Below are positions 47,088-56,973 of a DNA stretch of 64,000 bases, in pieces. Numbering within the stretch: position 1 is the stretch's first letter; every line of letters starts with the position of its first letter. Both the position numbers and the translations under genes were made by a program. The notes under the pieces were generated by a model. The model was not told the DNA's origin. It ran no database searches and saw only the letters and a program-made list of their open reading frames with translations. Origin of the DNA: an uncultured Bacteroides sp. (lineage in GTDB: Bacteria; Bacteroidota; Bacteroidia; Bacteroidales; Bacteroidaceae); NCBI RefSeq assembly GCF_958445495.1, contig NZ_CAUCSQ010000013.1, forward strand, positions 1 to 64,000. Direction: 5' to 3'.

Positions 47088-47510
47088 ATGGCTGTAACTT
47101 ATCAAACGGAAGACGTCAGGATGCCTGATATTAAAAAACGAGAGACTACGGAATGGATAAAGGCCGTGGCCGCTTTCTATGGGAAAAGGCTCGGTGAGAT
47201 AGCCTATATCTTCTGCTCGGACAAAAAGATACTGGAGGTAAACCGCCAATACCTGCAACACGACTATTACACGGATATCATTACTTTCGACTATTGTGAG
47301 GGCGAGCGCCTCTCAGGCGACCTGTTCATCAGCCTGGATACGGTACGTACCAATGCGGAACAATTCGGTACGTCATACAACGAAGAGCTGCACCGGGTAA
47401 TCATCCACGGAATCCTCCATCTTTGCGGTATCAACGACAAGGGGCCGGGAGAACGGGAGATTATGGAAGCTGCGGAAAACAAGGCGCTGGCTATGCGGGC
47501 ACATCTTTAA
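47088..47510 (+). CDS. ybeY: rRNA maturation endoribonuclease YbeY
   Basis: A 140-residue UPF0054 protein. The signature is HGILHLCGINDKGPGE near residues 106-121. The first two zinc His of HGxLHLxGxxH are kept, but the third His of the E. coli form is not in its usual place (Asp/Lys here), which is common in Bacteroidota as far as I recall. It acts in 16S rRNA 3' processing and ribosome quality control. It shares an operon with the SpmAB fusion. Confidence 0.93.
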   Translation: MAVTYQTEDVRMPDIKKRETTEWIKAVAAFYGKRLGEIAYIFCSDKKILEVNRQYLQHDYYTDIITFDYCEGERLSGDLFISLDTVRTNAEQFGTSYNEELHRVIIHGILHLCGINDKGPGEREIMEAAENKALAMRAHL

Positions 47511-47847
47511 AACGTATCAATTCTCCTGCCGGTTAAAACCGAAGGAACTTACCAGGGTCTACAGAATCCGACGTGTTCCCCGGTAGGTTTCCTTGAAGGA
47601 AACGCCCTGCTTATTTCAGGTTCTTTATCTTACGGGGGAATCTAAACTGAAACGCAATCCCCCGCTCAGGAAACCACTTTTCGAGAACTCTGGGTAACCA
47701 CCTGCGGACATATCTTTCTCCCACAGGTAAAAAACAAGAGGGACCTCATCTGCTACAAAAAACAGACGGGGTTATCTCATTTTTTATCTTGAGACAACCC
47801 CGTTACCACTCTGAATGCAGAGCTAATTATCAAAGAGAGAGAATTTA
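47511..47847. other. 337-bp gap between convergent ybeY and metalloprotease operon
   Basis: Contains a GGGGGAAT/ATCCCCC hairpin near 47633-47663 that may end the ybeY transcript and the minus-strand terminator at 47757-47803. No gene. Confidence 0.55.
47757..47803 (-). terminator. rho-independent terminator of the sigma-SusCD-protease operon
   Basis: On the minus strand ACGGGGTTGTCTC (47803-47791) pairs with GAGATAACCCCGT (47778-47766) with one G-U wobble, followed closely by six T (47762-47757). It lies 45 nt past the last protease gene. Confidence 0.8.
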
Positions 47848-50463
47848 TTATTTTATCTCAATCGCTTTATTGATACGGTATATCAAAAGCTCATAGTGTG
47901 AACGATCGGTTTCCGGAGCAGCCGAAACGGCTTTTTCCAGCAATTCTTTCGTACGCATCAACAAATCAAAGTAGTATGCCGCCACTTTAGTCTGGTTCGT
48001 ATAAATAGGCGGTATGGCCGAAAAGCCTGCTACGTCTTCAGGCGACTGCAACAAATGCATATATTGCTCCGCACTCCCGCCTTCACGCAAGGCTTTCAGG
48101 CTGATTTCCGGCTTTCCGGAAGATACGAACGAAGTTCTAGAGGGCTTAAAACTACCGATGGGCGCAGTGGCTGTCGATGTGGAAATTATACTTTCCAGGA
48201 AGGCGGTCTGCAGCGCTTTTTCCAGATTTTTCAACGGGCGGTGTTTCAAGGTCCCTTCCCAAACGATATTGTAAACATCATCCAGGTATTCGGAAGCCGT
48301 GTAGGCGGTCTCTGGGAAACGTTCCGTACATACCTCGATATAGGGCAGGCGATTGAAAATACCTTTAAAGATGTCCATACGCATCATATCGGCTTTTTTA
48401 TCCGCAATGGCGAATTCGGAAGCACGGGCGGCGGCATCTATCCAATCCAGTTCTTTTGCCAGGTCCAGGACTTTGTCCAAAGCAGCTTTTTGCGTCTCAC
48501 GGTCTACCATTGAGTAACTGGGAAGCACGTCCTTCTCGCGGATATCGTTCAGATAAATCCCACCGATGTATGAAAGGACAGAATACACCCGGCTGTTCAG
48601 CTTCTCGCAAAGGGCTGAGTAGACCCGCCTGCGCATGGACATGTCTCTGTCTCCTTCGGCAAACCAAGCATAGTAATTCTCGCACCCTTTACGTATGTTG
48701 GGAAGCATGTAATCGAATGATTTCAAATGGTTGTTTCCTAACCCTCCGCGACTGTTACGCGGATCGGAATCAAACCGGGACTGGCTGCGCACATACGCAT
48801 AAAAAGGGTCGCCCGCATGTTCCCGTATCCAGCCATCCAGCGTCTTCTTCTCTTCCTGCAAGGAGGATGCATAGACCGGACGGTACAAATATTTGATAAC
48901 CAACTCGTCATACGGACCTGGGTTCGTATTTACCAGGCAAACTCCTTTCCGGACATCTTCCGCACTCGCTACATCATTGATTACGACTCCCCCCATTACC
49001 GAAGAGGCGAGCCCGTACTTCCGTGTAAAGCTCGCGGAACGCAGAGAATCGACCGGATAAGCGACAGAAGCTCCCCAGTTCACGGTCAATCCCAGCCCTG
49101 TCCCCACGGCTTGGGCGATGGCGGCCTGAATCAACTCTCCTTGTACCTCCTGCGGGAAAACGGTTGTCCGGACACGGGGATCGGACGCCACAGTAGACGC
49201 GATACGGTCGGCATACTGCACACTAATCATATTGGCGTTCACAAGAATAGAAGCATTCAGGATTTCACCCGTGCGGGCATCCGTATGTATAGTTGTCTGT
49301 GCGGAATTCATCCACGATGCCGAATAACGGATAGTCATACAGTCAAGACTATGGGCATTGAACAATGTGTCATTCTTCGGAAATTCTTTCACACAAATGA
49401 CATCCTTAAAACCTATTTTCTCAAAAGCGTTATTCCAAGATTCCGCACCGGCTTTAATATACGGATGCCATTTGGCAGGCATCAAGCTGTCAATGTAAAA
49501 GACTAACTGTTTTTTCGGTTTCACCAGCTCACCGCGACGGTAGGCAGACGAATCTGACGGCTCAATCCGCCAGCGTTTCGCATACCGTATTTCTCTGACT
49601 TCCTGTCCGGCTCCTGAAAAATCGCTTTTCAACTGTGTCGCCATTCCAAGCCGAGAATCTGCCAGACGAGGTTTCATCGGTTCTTCCGGCAACAGATAAA
49701 GCATCTTATTCACCACGGCGGTCAAAGGCACGTTTTCATACATGCTGTAAGTTCCCATCAAGGTGTGGTCGACCGTATAAGCAAGTTCCTCGCGCACAGT
49801 CACGTAATCTGCCGAAGCGGACACGCCTAGAATGGCAGACTTGTCTGATTGCAGGGAATGCTCGCGCGAGACAAACCCGTAATAGCCATTGGCAGAGTTC
49901 GAGGGGAAAGGTTTGGTAAATGCAGAACCTTCAAGGAACAGTCCTTTCATATTCACCACGACCGCCGAACTATCCGGGGTACACGCCAGCACTTTAAAAC
50001 TCTTAAAGATACCCGGATTGTGTGCATTGTCCAATGCTCGGGCAATAGAAGCGTCACCGCCCGTATTGACCGGCTTGCTCAACAACGGCATGCGCGCAAC
50101 GACCGTGGAGTCAATCATCTCGAAACGCAGACGTACGTCCGTACCTCCTAACTGTCCCGGAGCACCTTCTCCCCCGTCACTCGTATTCTCGATGGAAGAA
50201 GTGAACAGCAGTTCGCGCCCCAACATAGTAACCGGAAACTCAACGTATATCTTGTCTTCCACTTTATGGATGGTCATTAAGCCGCGGGCTGTCTGCACTT
50301 TTTTATTCTTGAATAACTTCTGGTAAGGAGTCAGCGTCTCTTTTTTCTCTTCTTTCTTCTTCTTTTTAAAAGGCCAGATTGCATTTCCGTCCTGTGGTAG
50401 GCAACAGGTAAAAAGAAGTAATAAACAAAGTATCTTACTATATCTATTTCTCATACTTCCCAT
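47848..50463 (-). CDS. DUF5117/DUF5118 metalloprotease paralogue, predicted inactive
   Basis: An 871-residue secreted protein of the same family, length and domain order as the upstream protease. Shared blocks include the RWRIEPSDSSAYRRGELVKPKKQLVFYIDS stretch and a PVDSLR segment just after the metal site. At the metal site the sequence is IAQAVGTGLGLTVNW: aligned to HExxHxxxxxH this gives Gln451, Ala452, Thr455 and Val461, so all three zinc His and the catalytic Glu are gone, and the Met-turn SIMDY is changed to SVMGG. It cannot be a zinc protease. The ATG overlaps the upstream stop (TAATG), so the two are translationally coupled. A Lys-rich patch follows the signal. Possible roles are partner, regulator or binding protein. 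Confidence 0.88.
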   Translation of the reverse strand: MGSMRNRYSKILCLLLLFTCCLPQDGNAIWPFKKKKKEEKKETLTPYQKLFKNKKVQTARGLMTIHKVEDKIYVEFPVTMLGRELLFTSSIENTSDGGEGAPGQLGGTDVRLRFEMIDSTVVARMPLLSKPVNTGGDASIARALDNAHNPGIFKSFKVLACTPDSSAVVVNMKGLFLEGSAFTKPFPSNSANGYYGFVSREHSLQSDKSAILGVSASADYVTVREELAYTVDHTLMGTYSMYENVPLTAVVNKMLYLLPEEPMKPRLADSRLGMATQLKSDFSGAGQEVREIRYAKRWRIEPSDSSAYRRGELVKPKKQLVFYIDSLMPAKWHPYIKAGAESWNNAFEKIGFKDVICVKEFPKNDTLFNAHSLDCMTIRYSASWMNSAQTTIHTDARTGEILNASILVNANMISVQYADRIASTVASDPRVRTTVFPQEVQGELIQAAIAQAVGTGLGLTVNWGASVAYPVDSLRSASFTRKYGLASSVMGGVVINDVASAEDVRKGVCLVNTNPGPYDELVIKYLYRPVYASSLQEEKKTLDGWIREHAGDPFYAYVRSQSRFDSDPRNSRGGLGNNHLKSFDYMLPNIRKGCENYYAWFAEGDRDMSMRRRVYSALCEKLNSRVYSVLSYIGGIYLNDIREKDVLPSYSMVDRETQKAALDKVLDLAKELDWIDAAARASEFAIADKKADMMRMDIFKGIFNRLPYIEVCTERFPETAYTASEYLDDVYNIVWEGTLKHRPLKNLEKALQTAFLESIISTSTATAPIGSFKPSRTSFVSSGKPEISLKALREGGSAEQYMHLLQSPEDVAGFSAIPPIYTNQTKVAAYYFDLLMRTKELLEKAVSAAPETDRSHYELLIYRINKAIEIK

Positions 50464-53096
50464 TATTTTAGCGCCTGGTCAATTTTATACAACAATAAGC
50501 GGTAATGCCGTTGCGTATCCGCCGAACCGGTAGAGGCGCTTGCGGCTACCAGACTACGTATTTTCTTCAATTCGCCGAAATAGACATGTTCCATCGGTTC
50601 CAAAGGAGCCTTCAACTCAACATCGTCTTCAAAACCGCTGATTTCTTCCAAACGGGCAGCTTGCATCTCAGCGGGCTTATTATTAAAGCATCCCATAAAT
50701 TCTTCCGGGACAATACCGAAACGCTCACGGGAAGCCGCTTTCAACCACTCCGGCACTTCAAGAGCAGCATACATGTCCGCAATGCCTTTGCTAGTCGCAT
50801 TTTTTGCAACGCCTGCCACGGAGCCTTCAATCAATTTTGTCAGATAGTTCATCTGTAGACGCATTTCCGTATCTGTCAATGTCTTGCCGGCACGTGTAGA
50901 TGCCCAAACAAAACGTTCGATATCCGCCAGGTATTCTTTTTGGGTATAAGGAGCTGACACCGCTTTATCCGAACAGATAGAAACGGCACCGCAACGGGAC
51001 AGTATTCCGTCTATAATCGCATTTTCCATCTGCATGGCAACCGAAGTGCGTATGGGGAACTCTTTCAGTGTCTCGCGGGCATCCAGCCAAGAAAGGTCTT
51101 TCAGCTCATTCAACAGGAAATTCAAGGCTTTCTTCTGCTGCGCCTTCGGTACGGTCTTGTAGCTCAGGCGCTGGTCGCCGTCATAACGTTCATTCAGATA
51201 GATACCTCCGATATCTGCCAGTACAAAACTTAAATAACGGACATATCCGTAGACTATCTCGTCATACAAGGCAGTACGGAATTCAAAATCCTTGTCTTTA
51301 TCCGCTACCCATTCATTCATGTGTTTCAAAATGTATTGCAGGTTGCGCCGCCCGTATTCCGAGGCTTTCACCGGGTCATCTCCCAAATCTTCTTCTACGG
51401 AACTCGGGTCGAAACGGCGTTTGAATTGTTGTTTGCCGTAACGGTATTTGGGATCACCCGATTTCTCGCTAATCCATTTGTCCAGTATCGGTATCTCCTC
51501 TTCGGCGGTCTTTGCTTCGAATATGGGAGTGTACAGCCAAGCAATGGCATAATAATCATAGGCCCCCAGTTCCGGAGGGGTGAGGCGCACGCCTTTTTCC
51601 TTGTCACCCGGCTGGGCAACATAGTTATTGCGTGCATAATCCATGATGGAATAAGTAGTCCCATACTTTTGAGTGAATTCCGGGTCGCGCAAGGAATCCA
51701 CCGGAATGGAGGAAGAACCCGCCATGTTATGCATCAGCGACAAGGTATGCCCTACTTCATGAGAGAGCACGTAGGCTATACAGTCGCCTAGCAAGTCTTC
51801 ACGCAATACGACGTCACGCACTTCTTTATCGGCGGGGGCAGTCTGCAAGAAACGCCAATACTGAACTAACTGCACGATATTGTGATAGACCGTTACCGAT
51901 GCATTGATGATTTCTCCCGACCGGGGGTCAATCCAGGAGGGCCCCATCGCATTAGCTACCGTGGAAGGAGCGTAACGGATGCAGGAATATTTGATATTCT
52001 CCGGGTCAAAATCCGGGTCGTCTCTCGGGAAATCTTTCGCTATAATCGCATTCTTGAAGCCTATTTTCTCGAATGCCTTTTGCCAGACTTCCACCCCTTT
52101 ATGGATATATTTGTTCCATCCCAGCGGGAAGGCATCGTCAATATAAAAAACAATGGGTTTCTTCGGTTCTACCAGCTCCCCGCGCAAGTAGGCGGCAGAG
52201 TCCGAAGGCTCCAGGTTCCACCGATGGGCGATATGGCGGGTACGTAATCCACGGCCTTCGGAGGCAAACTCAACAACAGAGTGTTCGAAGATTCCGATGC
52301 GGGGATCTGCATAACGGGGACGCATCGGCTTTTCCGGCAACAAAATGAAGCTACGGTTCATCACCGCACTGAACGGCATCTTTTTTATCGCATAATTTCC
52401 CTTCATACCCACACTGACGTTATATGTCAGCAGGGAACGTACGCTTACATTGTCTTCAAACCCTTTCACACTCTGGATAAAGGAGCTCTCTTTCATGAAG
52501 TCCTTGCTTATATCCGCTCCCATCATCTCTATCAACGAGTAGGGAGAGAAAGGGGAAATCATTTTCTTGTCGCTCAACAGGTAGTCCGTCATATCGAACA
52601 CAACGGCTGTACTGTCATTATTGTACGCCTTAATCTCGAAAGTTTCCGCAATAGCCGGCATGGTGCTGCTCCGCAAACGTTTCCGAATCTCCCGATCTTC
52701 CGAAAACTGCCCGGCCTGTACACGACGTAATGTGACGGTCGAATCACGTTGTACAAAACGAATCAGAAAGGGATCACCGGACTTCTCACCGACACATCCG
52801 AACTGGTTGTCCGTGGTCTCCGAAATAGTAGAACCCAACAGGATGTCCCGGTTCAATATCTTGAGCGGTAACTCAAAATAGACTTTGTTATCAAACTTAT
52901 GAAGAGTGATGAAGCCTTTGGCTGTTGTGACTTTCTTGTCTTTAAACAGCTTGTCATACTTGGTTTCTTTCTTCTCTTTTTTCTTTGCCGTAGCCTCAGT
53001 AGAAGCCTTTTTCTTGTTTTTCTTCTTAGCCGCAGCAGGATTGCCGACTGCTCCGCATAGTACGACCAGAAGAAGTAAATAGATTTTTTTTCTCAT
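50463..53096 (-). CDS. zinc-dependent metalloprotease (DUF5117/DUF5118/DUF4953 family), active type
   Basis: An 877-residue secreted metalloprotease. Signal peptide (about 1-22), then a Lys-rich stretch and DUF5118; the large DUF5117 domain covers about 95-285. The catalytic domain carries HEVGHTLSLMH at residues 446-456, the metzincin HExxHxxxxxH, followed by a Met-turn SIMDYAR near residue 485. A DUF4953-like helical region ends the protein. Family members are common in Bacteroidota SusCD loci for protein-rich substrates; the specific target is unknown. It lies 17 nt after the PKD-like lipoprotein gene and is coupled to the inactive paralogue downstream. Confidence 0.92.
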   Translation of the reverse strand: MRKKIYLLLLVVLCGAVGNPAAAKKKNKKKASTEATAKKKEKKETKYDKLFKDKKVTTAKGFITLHKFDNKVYFELPLKILNRDILLGSTISETTDNQFGCVGEKSGDPFLIRFVQRDSTVTLRRVQAGQFSEDREIRKRLRSSTMPAIAETFEIKAYNNDSTAVVFDMTDYLLSDKKMISPFSPYSLIEMMGADISKDFMKESSFIQSVKGFEDNVSVRSLLTYNVSVGMKGNYAIKKMPFSAVMNRSFILLPEKPMRPRYADPRIGIFEHSVVEFASEGRGLRTRHIAHRWNLEPSDSAAYLRGELVEPKKPIVFYIDDAFPLGWNKYIHKGVEVWQKAFEKIGFKNAIIAKDFPRDDPDFDPENIKYSCIRYAPSTVANAMGPSWIDPRSGEIINASVTVYHNIVQLVQYWRFLQTAPADKEVRDVVLREDLLGDCIAYVLSHEVGHTLSLMHNMAGSSSIPVDSLRDPEFTQKYGTTYSIMDYARNNYVAQPGDKEKGVRLTPPELGAYDYYAIAWLYTPIFEAKTAEEEIPILDKWISEKSGDPKYRYGKQQFKRRFDPSSVEEDLGDDPVKASEYGRRNLQYILKHMNEWVADKDKDFEFRTALYDEIVYGYVRYLSFVLADIGGIYLNERYDGDQRLSYKTVPKAQQKKALNFLLNELKDLSWLDARETLKEFPIRTSVAMQMENAIIDGILSRCGAVSICSDKAVSAPYTQKEYLADIERFVWASTRAGKTLTDTEMRLQMNYLTKLIEGSVAGVAKNATSKGIADMYAALEVPEWLKAASRERFGIVPEEFMGCFNNKPAEMQAARLEEISGFEDDVELKAPLEPMEHVYFGELKKIRSLVAASASTGSADTQRHYRLLLYKIDQALK

Positions 53097-53112
53097 TCTG
53101 TAGATTATATAA

Positions 53113-54771
53113 TTACTGGGTAACCCAACTTGCTGCTTGTTTCCACTTAAATATGGATTCTATAATTTTTCCCAAACCATCTTGTTTGAACGCAATTTTA
53201 TCTTCCGAATCTCCCGTATTCATTATGTCACTTATCACAGTGGAACTAAAATCCAGTACATAGAATTCTCCATTCTCCAACCCGACTCCGGCACGTCCGA
53301 AATTTTGCGTATTATCTACATCTAAGCTCGTAATGGGTGAATTGAATTCATGGTATTTATACAGCCGGTTGCCTTCATTTCCTTTAAAATAATAGAAATA
53401 AAGCACATCGTCGCGAGTCACCAGCAAATAGGGCCTATCATCCTGCGAATAGAATAACGCATATTTGTTACCGGCATCGGAATTAACGACAGAAGCCAGT
53501 TCTGTCGCTTCTGTCTGAGAGTTCATTGTGGCATCCACCGAATTACCTCCCCCAAAACTATATACGGTAAAATCCTGAATATAAATCCGGCTATCTTTTT
53601 CAATGACGGATTTATAGTTTAACCCCGACCAGCTATTATCTTTATAGGCATCCAGGTACAAGACCGTATATCCGGACATATCATCCAGTTTTCCCCATTC
53701 CTGATTAGGCGTATTGATAACAGTCGGTACAATCAACTGGCCTGAATATTTCTTATAATAGTTCCCTGATGAAGAGAAAGTATAGGACCAATAATCACAA
53801 AGATGGAAATAGCGCTGCGAGTTTTTATCATAAAGCAACGTGCCTCCCTGATCACAGAATCTCGGCGCTCTCACAATCATAGTTCCATCTACCGGTTGCT
53901 GTTCATAGGAAAGGGGTAATTCATCCAAGAAATAGCTGGTATTAAACAGCTTATAGGATTCTTTTACGCGGGTGTACATTTTTCCATCCGTGCCGATTGC
54001 CAATGAGAGGTATAACATGTCATACACACGTTGAGGTTCAAATCCCTGTGGATACCCGCCATTGATAAACATAGCCGGCAGGTTTCCTTCTATCTGGTAG
54101 GTACTGCCCGAAATATCGACTGTGCCTTGTCCTCCCTGTTGCACCAGCCAAAGCCAGCTAGTCAGATCTTCCGGTTGGTCTTCCGTATATAAGGAAACAA
54201 AATGCTGGCTGACAGACACTGGTTTTCCACCCAAAGAGGTGCCGCCATTGGAAATGCCATAAACATCTTTAGTAACTACACAGTCATATACTTCCTCTTC
54301 TTTTCCGTCTTCCCCTTGTACGGTTTTCGTTGTCGGCCTCAGAAAGGTCAGCATGGATGTGCCGTCTTCCTTTTCCGACAACACCAGCCAGCCGCTATTT
54401 ACATAGGGAGAGGTAACCGTAATCATTCCGGAACCGAAATAAGAAACTCCCGTTTGGGGGTCCATCACTGTTAACCGCAAGTCCATGTACTTTCCTTCTT
54501 CGTCCACCGTCCAGTTTAAATTACGTTCCGTTGAAATTTCACGCCTATCCAACGACCAGGAGTAAGTCAGATGGCTCGTTTCTTCTCCCGCGGAAAATGA
54601 TAACTTGGGTTCAATCTTCAATATATCCCCCAACGAATATTCGCTTGTCTCCAATGGAATCTCAATTGTAACATCGTTCATCTGCCGGTACTCGTAATTT
54701 CCTTTATCTTCATAGCACGAAGACAAAAGACAAGCAGATACGGCCACGATGACAAAACATATCCTTCTCAT
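53113..54771 (-). CDS. PKD-like family lipoprotein
   Basis: A 552-residue lipoprotein (lipobox LLSSC, Cys19). The N-terminal part (about 30-125) holds two PKD/Ig-like folds (LTYSWSLDRREIS; LRLTVMDPQTGVSYFGSGMI). The rest (about 125-552) is a propeller-like region with repeated YxLFYSQDDRPYLLV-type strands. This family is found with DUF4843 proteins and SusCD pairs in Bacteroidota. It probably sits on the cell surface and binds the imported substrate. It is 24 nt from the DUF4843 gene and in the same operon as the proteases. Confidence 0.82.
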   Translation of the reverse strand: MRRICFVIVAVSACLLSSCYEDKGNYEYRQMNDVTIEIPLETSEYSLGDILKIEPKLSFSAGEETSHLTYSWSLDRREISTERNLNWTVDEEGKYMDLRLTVMDPQTGVSYFGSGMITVTSPYVNSGWLVLSEKEDGTSMLTFLRPTTKTVQGEDGKEEEVYDCVVTKDVYGISNGGTSLGGKPVSVSQHFVSLYTEDQPEDLTSWLWLVQQGGQGTVDISGSTYQIEGNLPAMFINGGYPQGFEPQRVYDMLYLSLAIGTDGKMYTRVKESYKLFNTSYFLDELPLSYEQQPVDGTMIVRAPRFCDQGGTLLYDKNSQRYFHLCDYWSYTFSSSGNYYKKYSGQLIVPTVINTPNQEWGKLDDMSGYTVLYLDAYKDNSWSGLNYKSVIEKDSRIYIQDFTVYSFGGGNSVDATMNSQTEATELASVVNSDAGNKYALFYSQDDRPYLLVTRDDVLYFYYFKGNEGNRLYKYHEFNSPITSLDVDNTQNFGRAGVGLENGEFYVLDFSSTVISDIMNTGDSEDKIAFKQDGLGKIIESIFKWKQAASWVTQ

Positions 54772-54795
54772 ATCTATTCTTTTCTTATCAATTGA

Positions 54796-55479
54796 TTAAT
54801 AAATAGGCACTGTCATTTTAGTACCGTTTTCTTCTGTCAGATTATATTTTTCAATGGCTTCTTTCAAACGTAAGGCGCAACGGCGTTTCTGCGCAGAATT
54901 TAACTCTCCGAAATTGAGAGCTTCTTCTCCACCGTATTGGATAAGCGCTTCATATTTTTTACGTGAATATGTGCCCAAATATACTTTTTCCGTATCTTTA
55001 TCCCACCACAACGGTTTACTTTCCACATTGTTAAACACGATTTTTATTGTCTCATACTGTTTAAGACTACCTGCAAAATATTCATTCGGGTCTATTTTCA
55101 GCAACAATTCTACGTCTTCTTTTAACGCATCTGTCTTTTTCAGCTTCAATTCAAAAATATCTTCCGCCGCATTCGCCTTAAACATCGGATTTTCCGGCAA
55201 CTCATAGTTCTCTGCAAGAGCTGTCGTTTTTTCCGCTACTACTGTTATTTTGTAAGGTACGGGAACGTCAAAGGGGTCTCCCACCAACCCCAGAGCGATT
55301 TTAACGGTCAGTTCGTCATCTAGGGGATAATTGTTAAAAGAGAGATTGACCGATTCGTCCTCGCTATCCATCAACTCGCTGAAATACAAATATTGTTCTC
55401 CGTGATAGGGTTGTATCTCGTCTTCCGCACAAGAAAACAGGCATAATACAAACAGAGGTAATAAAATATATGGTTTCAT
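54796..55479 (-). CDS. DUF4843 domain lipoprotein
   Basis: A 227-residue lipoprotein (lipobox LFSC, Cys17). An Ig-like beta-sandwich is expected in the first 140 residues (YLYFSELMDSEDESVNLSF opens the family), and the rest is helical with KKYEALIQYGGEEALNFGEL. DUF4843 proteins sit just after SusD in loci that also encode PKD-like lipoproteins. The function is not known; an accessory surface protein is the likely role. Confidence 0.85.
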   Translation of the reverse strand: MKPYILLPLFVLCLFSCAEDEIQPYHGEQYLYFSELMDSEDESVNLSFNNYPLDDELTVKIALGLVGDPFDVPVPYKITVVAEKTTALAENYELPENPMFKANAAEDIFELKLKKTDALKEDVELLLKIDPNEYFAGSLKQYETIKIVFNNVESKPLWWDKDTEKVYLGTYSRKKYEALIQYGGEEALNFGELNSAQKRRCALRLKEAIEKYNLTEENGTKMTVPIY

Positions 55480-55502
55480 ACTTACTCTATATATATTGAT
55501 TT

Positions 55503-56942
55503 TTAAATATCTTCATTATCCGGACGGTCAAAGACAAATTTGATGTCTTTCTCATCTTTGTTAAAATATTTCTTCATATTCAAACGCTTATACAAGAAAT
55601 AGAGCTGTCCTTCAGCCATCTGCTCTTTGCGCACTTCTTTCACCAGTTCCGTATAAAAGCCGTCCAATGAGGAAATAGTCGGCAAATTCAACATAATTCC
55701 TCTTGAACTGCGCACTACATCCAAGGCTTTTCTCGCTTCTTCGAAGTTATTGTTGCGTGCATAGTATTCACCGGTCATGTAGTATATTTCACTTAACCGT
55801 AACATAGGAATCATATCATATCCTGTACTGCCTTCTTCTATCAGGTATTTCTTGGAATACTGAGCGCCGCTGACAGTTCCTAACAGAGAGGTGCTCCCGC
55901 GTTCGTCATCTGCATCTCCATAAATATCCGAACCGGAAAACAAGAATAAATTGTCGCTGCTCGAATTCGTGAAAGGTTTGTATTCATCCAACAGTGTGGT
56001 TCGGGAAAGAGCAAAAAGCAGGTTCTGGCTGTCTTTCATATCTTCATCCAGTTCTCCGGAATTTACAAAACCAAAATAAGCTTCGTCATTATACGAGGCT
56101 TTTATCACTTCTTCCGCTTTGTCGAAAGCTGCCTTATAATCTTTTTTCCACATATACACTCGTGCCATTAAAGCCGTAATGGCATAATAATTCAGACGAT
56201 AGCCTCGAAAAGCATAAAATACGTCTTCTGGCAGTTCGTCCGTGGTTCCTTTACCGAGCATACGAAGCTTGGAAAGCAACCATTCCGGATGTTGCTCTAC
56301 ATCGCACGTAGCCACCAGTTTTCTGGCTTCTGTCAGGTCGGTTTCTATTTTTTCCAGAATTTCCGCATTCGTATAGTAAGTGGTGCTAATCACCGGATAG
56401 GCATCTACATACGGGATGTATGCCTTACCGTCATCCGTTTCCATAGAAGGGGCAAACATACGTAAGATATCAAAATGAACCAACGCACGCAAAGCCAGGG
56501 CTTCTCCCCAAATCATATTTTTCTCCATTTCCAAACCTTCAAAGATTTCCGAATCAGCATTGCTGACATTATAAATCAGGTTGTTGCAACTGGCAATAAC
56601 ATTATACCCATTGGTCCATAAATTGGAAATTATGGATTTTACATCTGTATCGTCATATTGGAACTGGGCCGCTTTGTAATAGGAGGAAGTAGTCTTCAGG
56701 TTATCAAGTATATATTGATGTCCCAACACTTCTATAAACCCATAACTCAAATTACTGCCGTAAAGAGAGGTTTCTGCCAGTTTCAGATAAATGCCATTCA
56801 GCGCATTGCGATACCCGCTCCCTTCACTGAACAAGTCTTCTTCATTCACCTCATTGCTGGGAGCTACATCCAGCCAACTGCAACTACTCATCAACAATAT
56901 GGCCAGAAACGGAACACAGTATATTTTTCTTATAATTTTCAT
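55503..56942 (-). CDS. SusD/RagB-like lipoprotein (protease-linked locus)
   Basis: A 479-residue SusD/RagB family lipoprotein (lipobox LMSSC, Cys21). SWLDVAPSNEVNEEDLFSEG is the typical mature N-terminus, and helices of the TPR core include MLRLSEIYYMTGEYYARNNN (about 378-397) and LVKEVRKEQMAEGQLYFLYKRL near the end. It is shorter than the PUL SusD (647), nearer to the RagB type. With the STN-containing SusC it would form a lidded importer. Because two metalloprotease-family genes follow, peptides or a protein-bound ligand are a more likely cargo than a polysaccharide; this is an inference. Confidence 0.92.
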   Translation of the reverse strand: MKIIRKIYCVPFLAILLMSSCSWLDVAPSNEVNEEDLFSEGSGYRNALNGIYLKLAETSLYGSNLSYGFIEVLGHQYILDNLKTTSSYYKAAQFQYDDTDVKSIISNLWTNGYNVIASCNNLIYNVSNADSEIFEGLEMEKNMIWGEALALRALVHFDILRMFAPSMETDDGKAYIPYVDAYPVISTTYYTNAEILEKIETDLTEARKLVATCDVEQHPEWLLSKLRMLGKGTTDELPEDVFYAFRGYRLNYYAITALMARVYMWKKDYKAAFDKAEEVIKASYNDEAYFGFVNSGELDEDMKDSQNLLFALSRTTLLDEYKPFTNSSSDNLFLFSGSDIYGDADDERGSTSLLGTVSGAQYSKKYLIEEGSTGYDMIPMLRLSEIYYMTGEYYARNNNFEEARKALDVVRSSRGIMLNLPTISSLDGFYTELVKEVRKEQMAEGQLYFLYKRLNMKKYFNKDEKDIKFVFDRPDNEDI

Positions 56943-56973
56943 TTGTATATTAAGCTTTTAGCAGTTTCATGTA

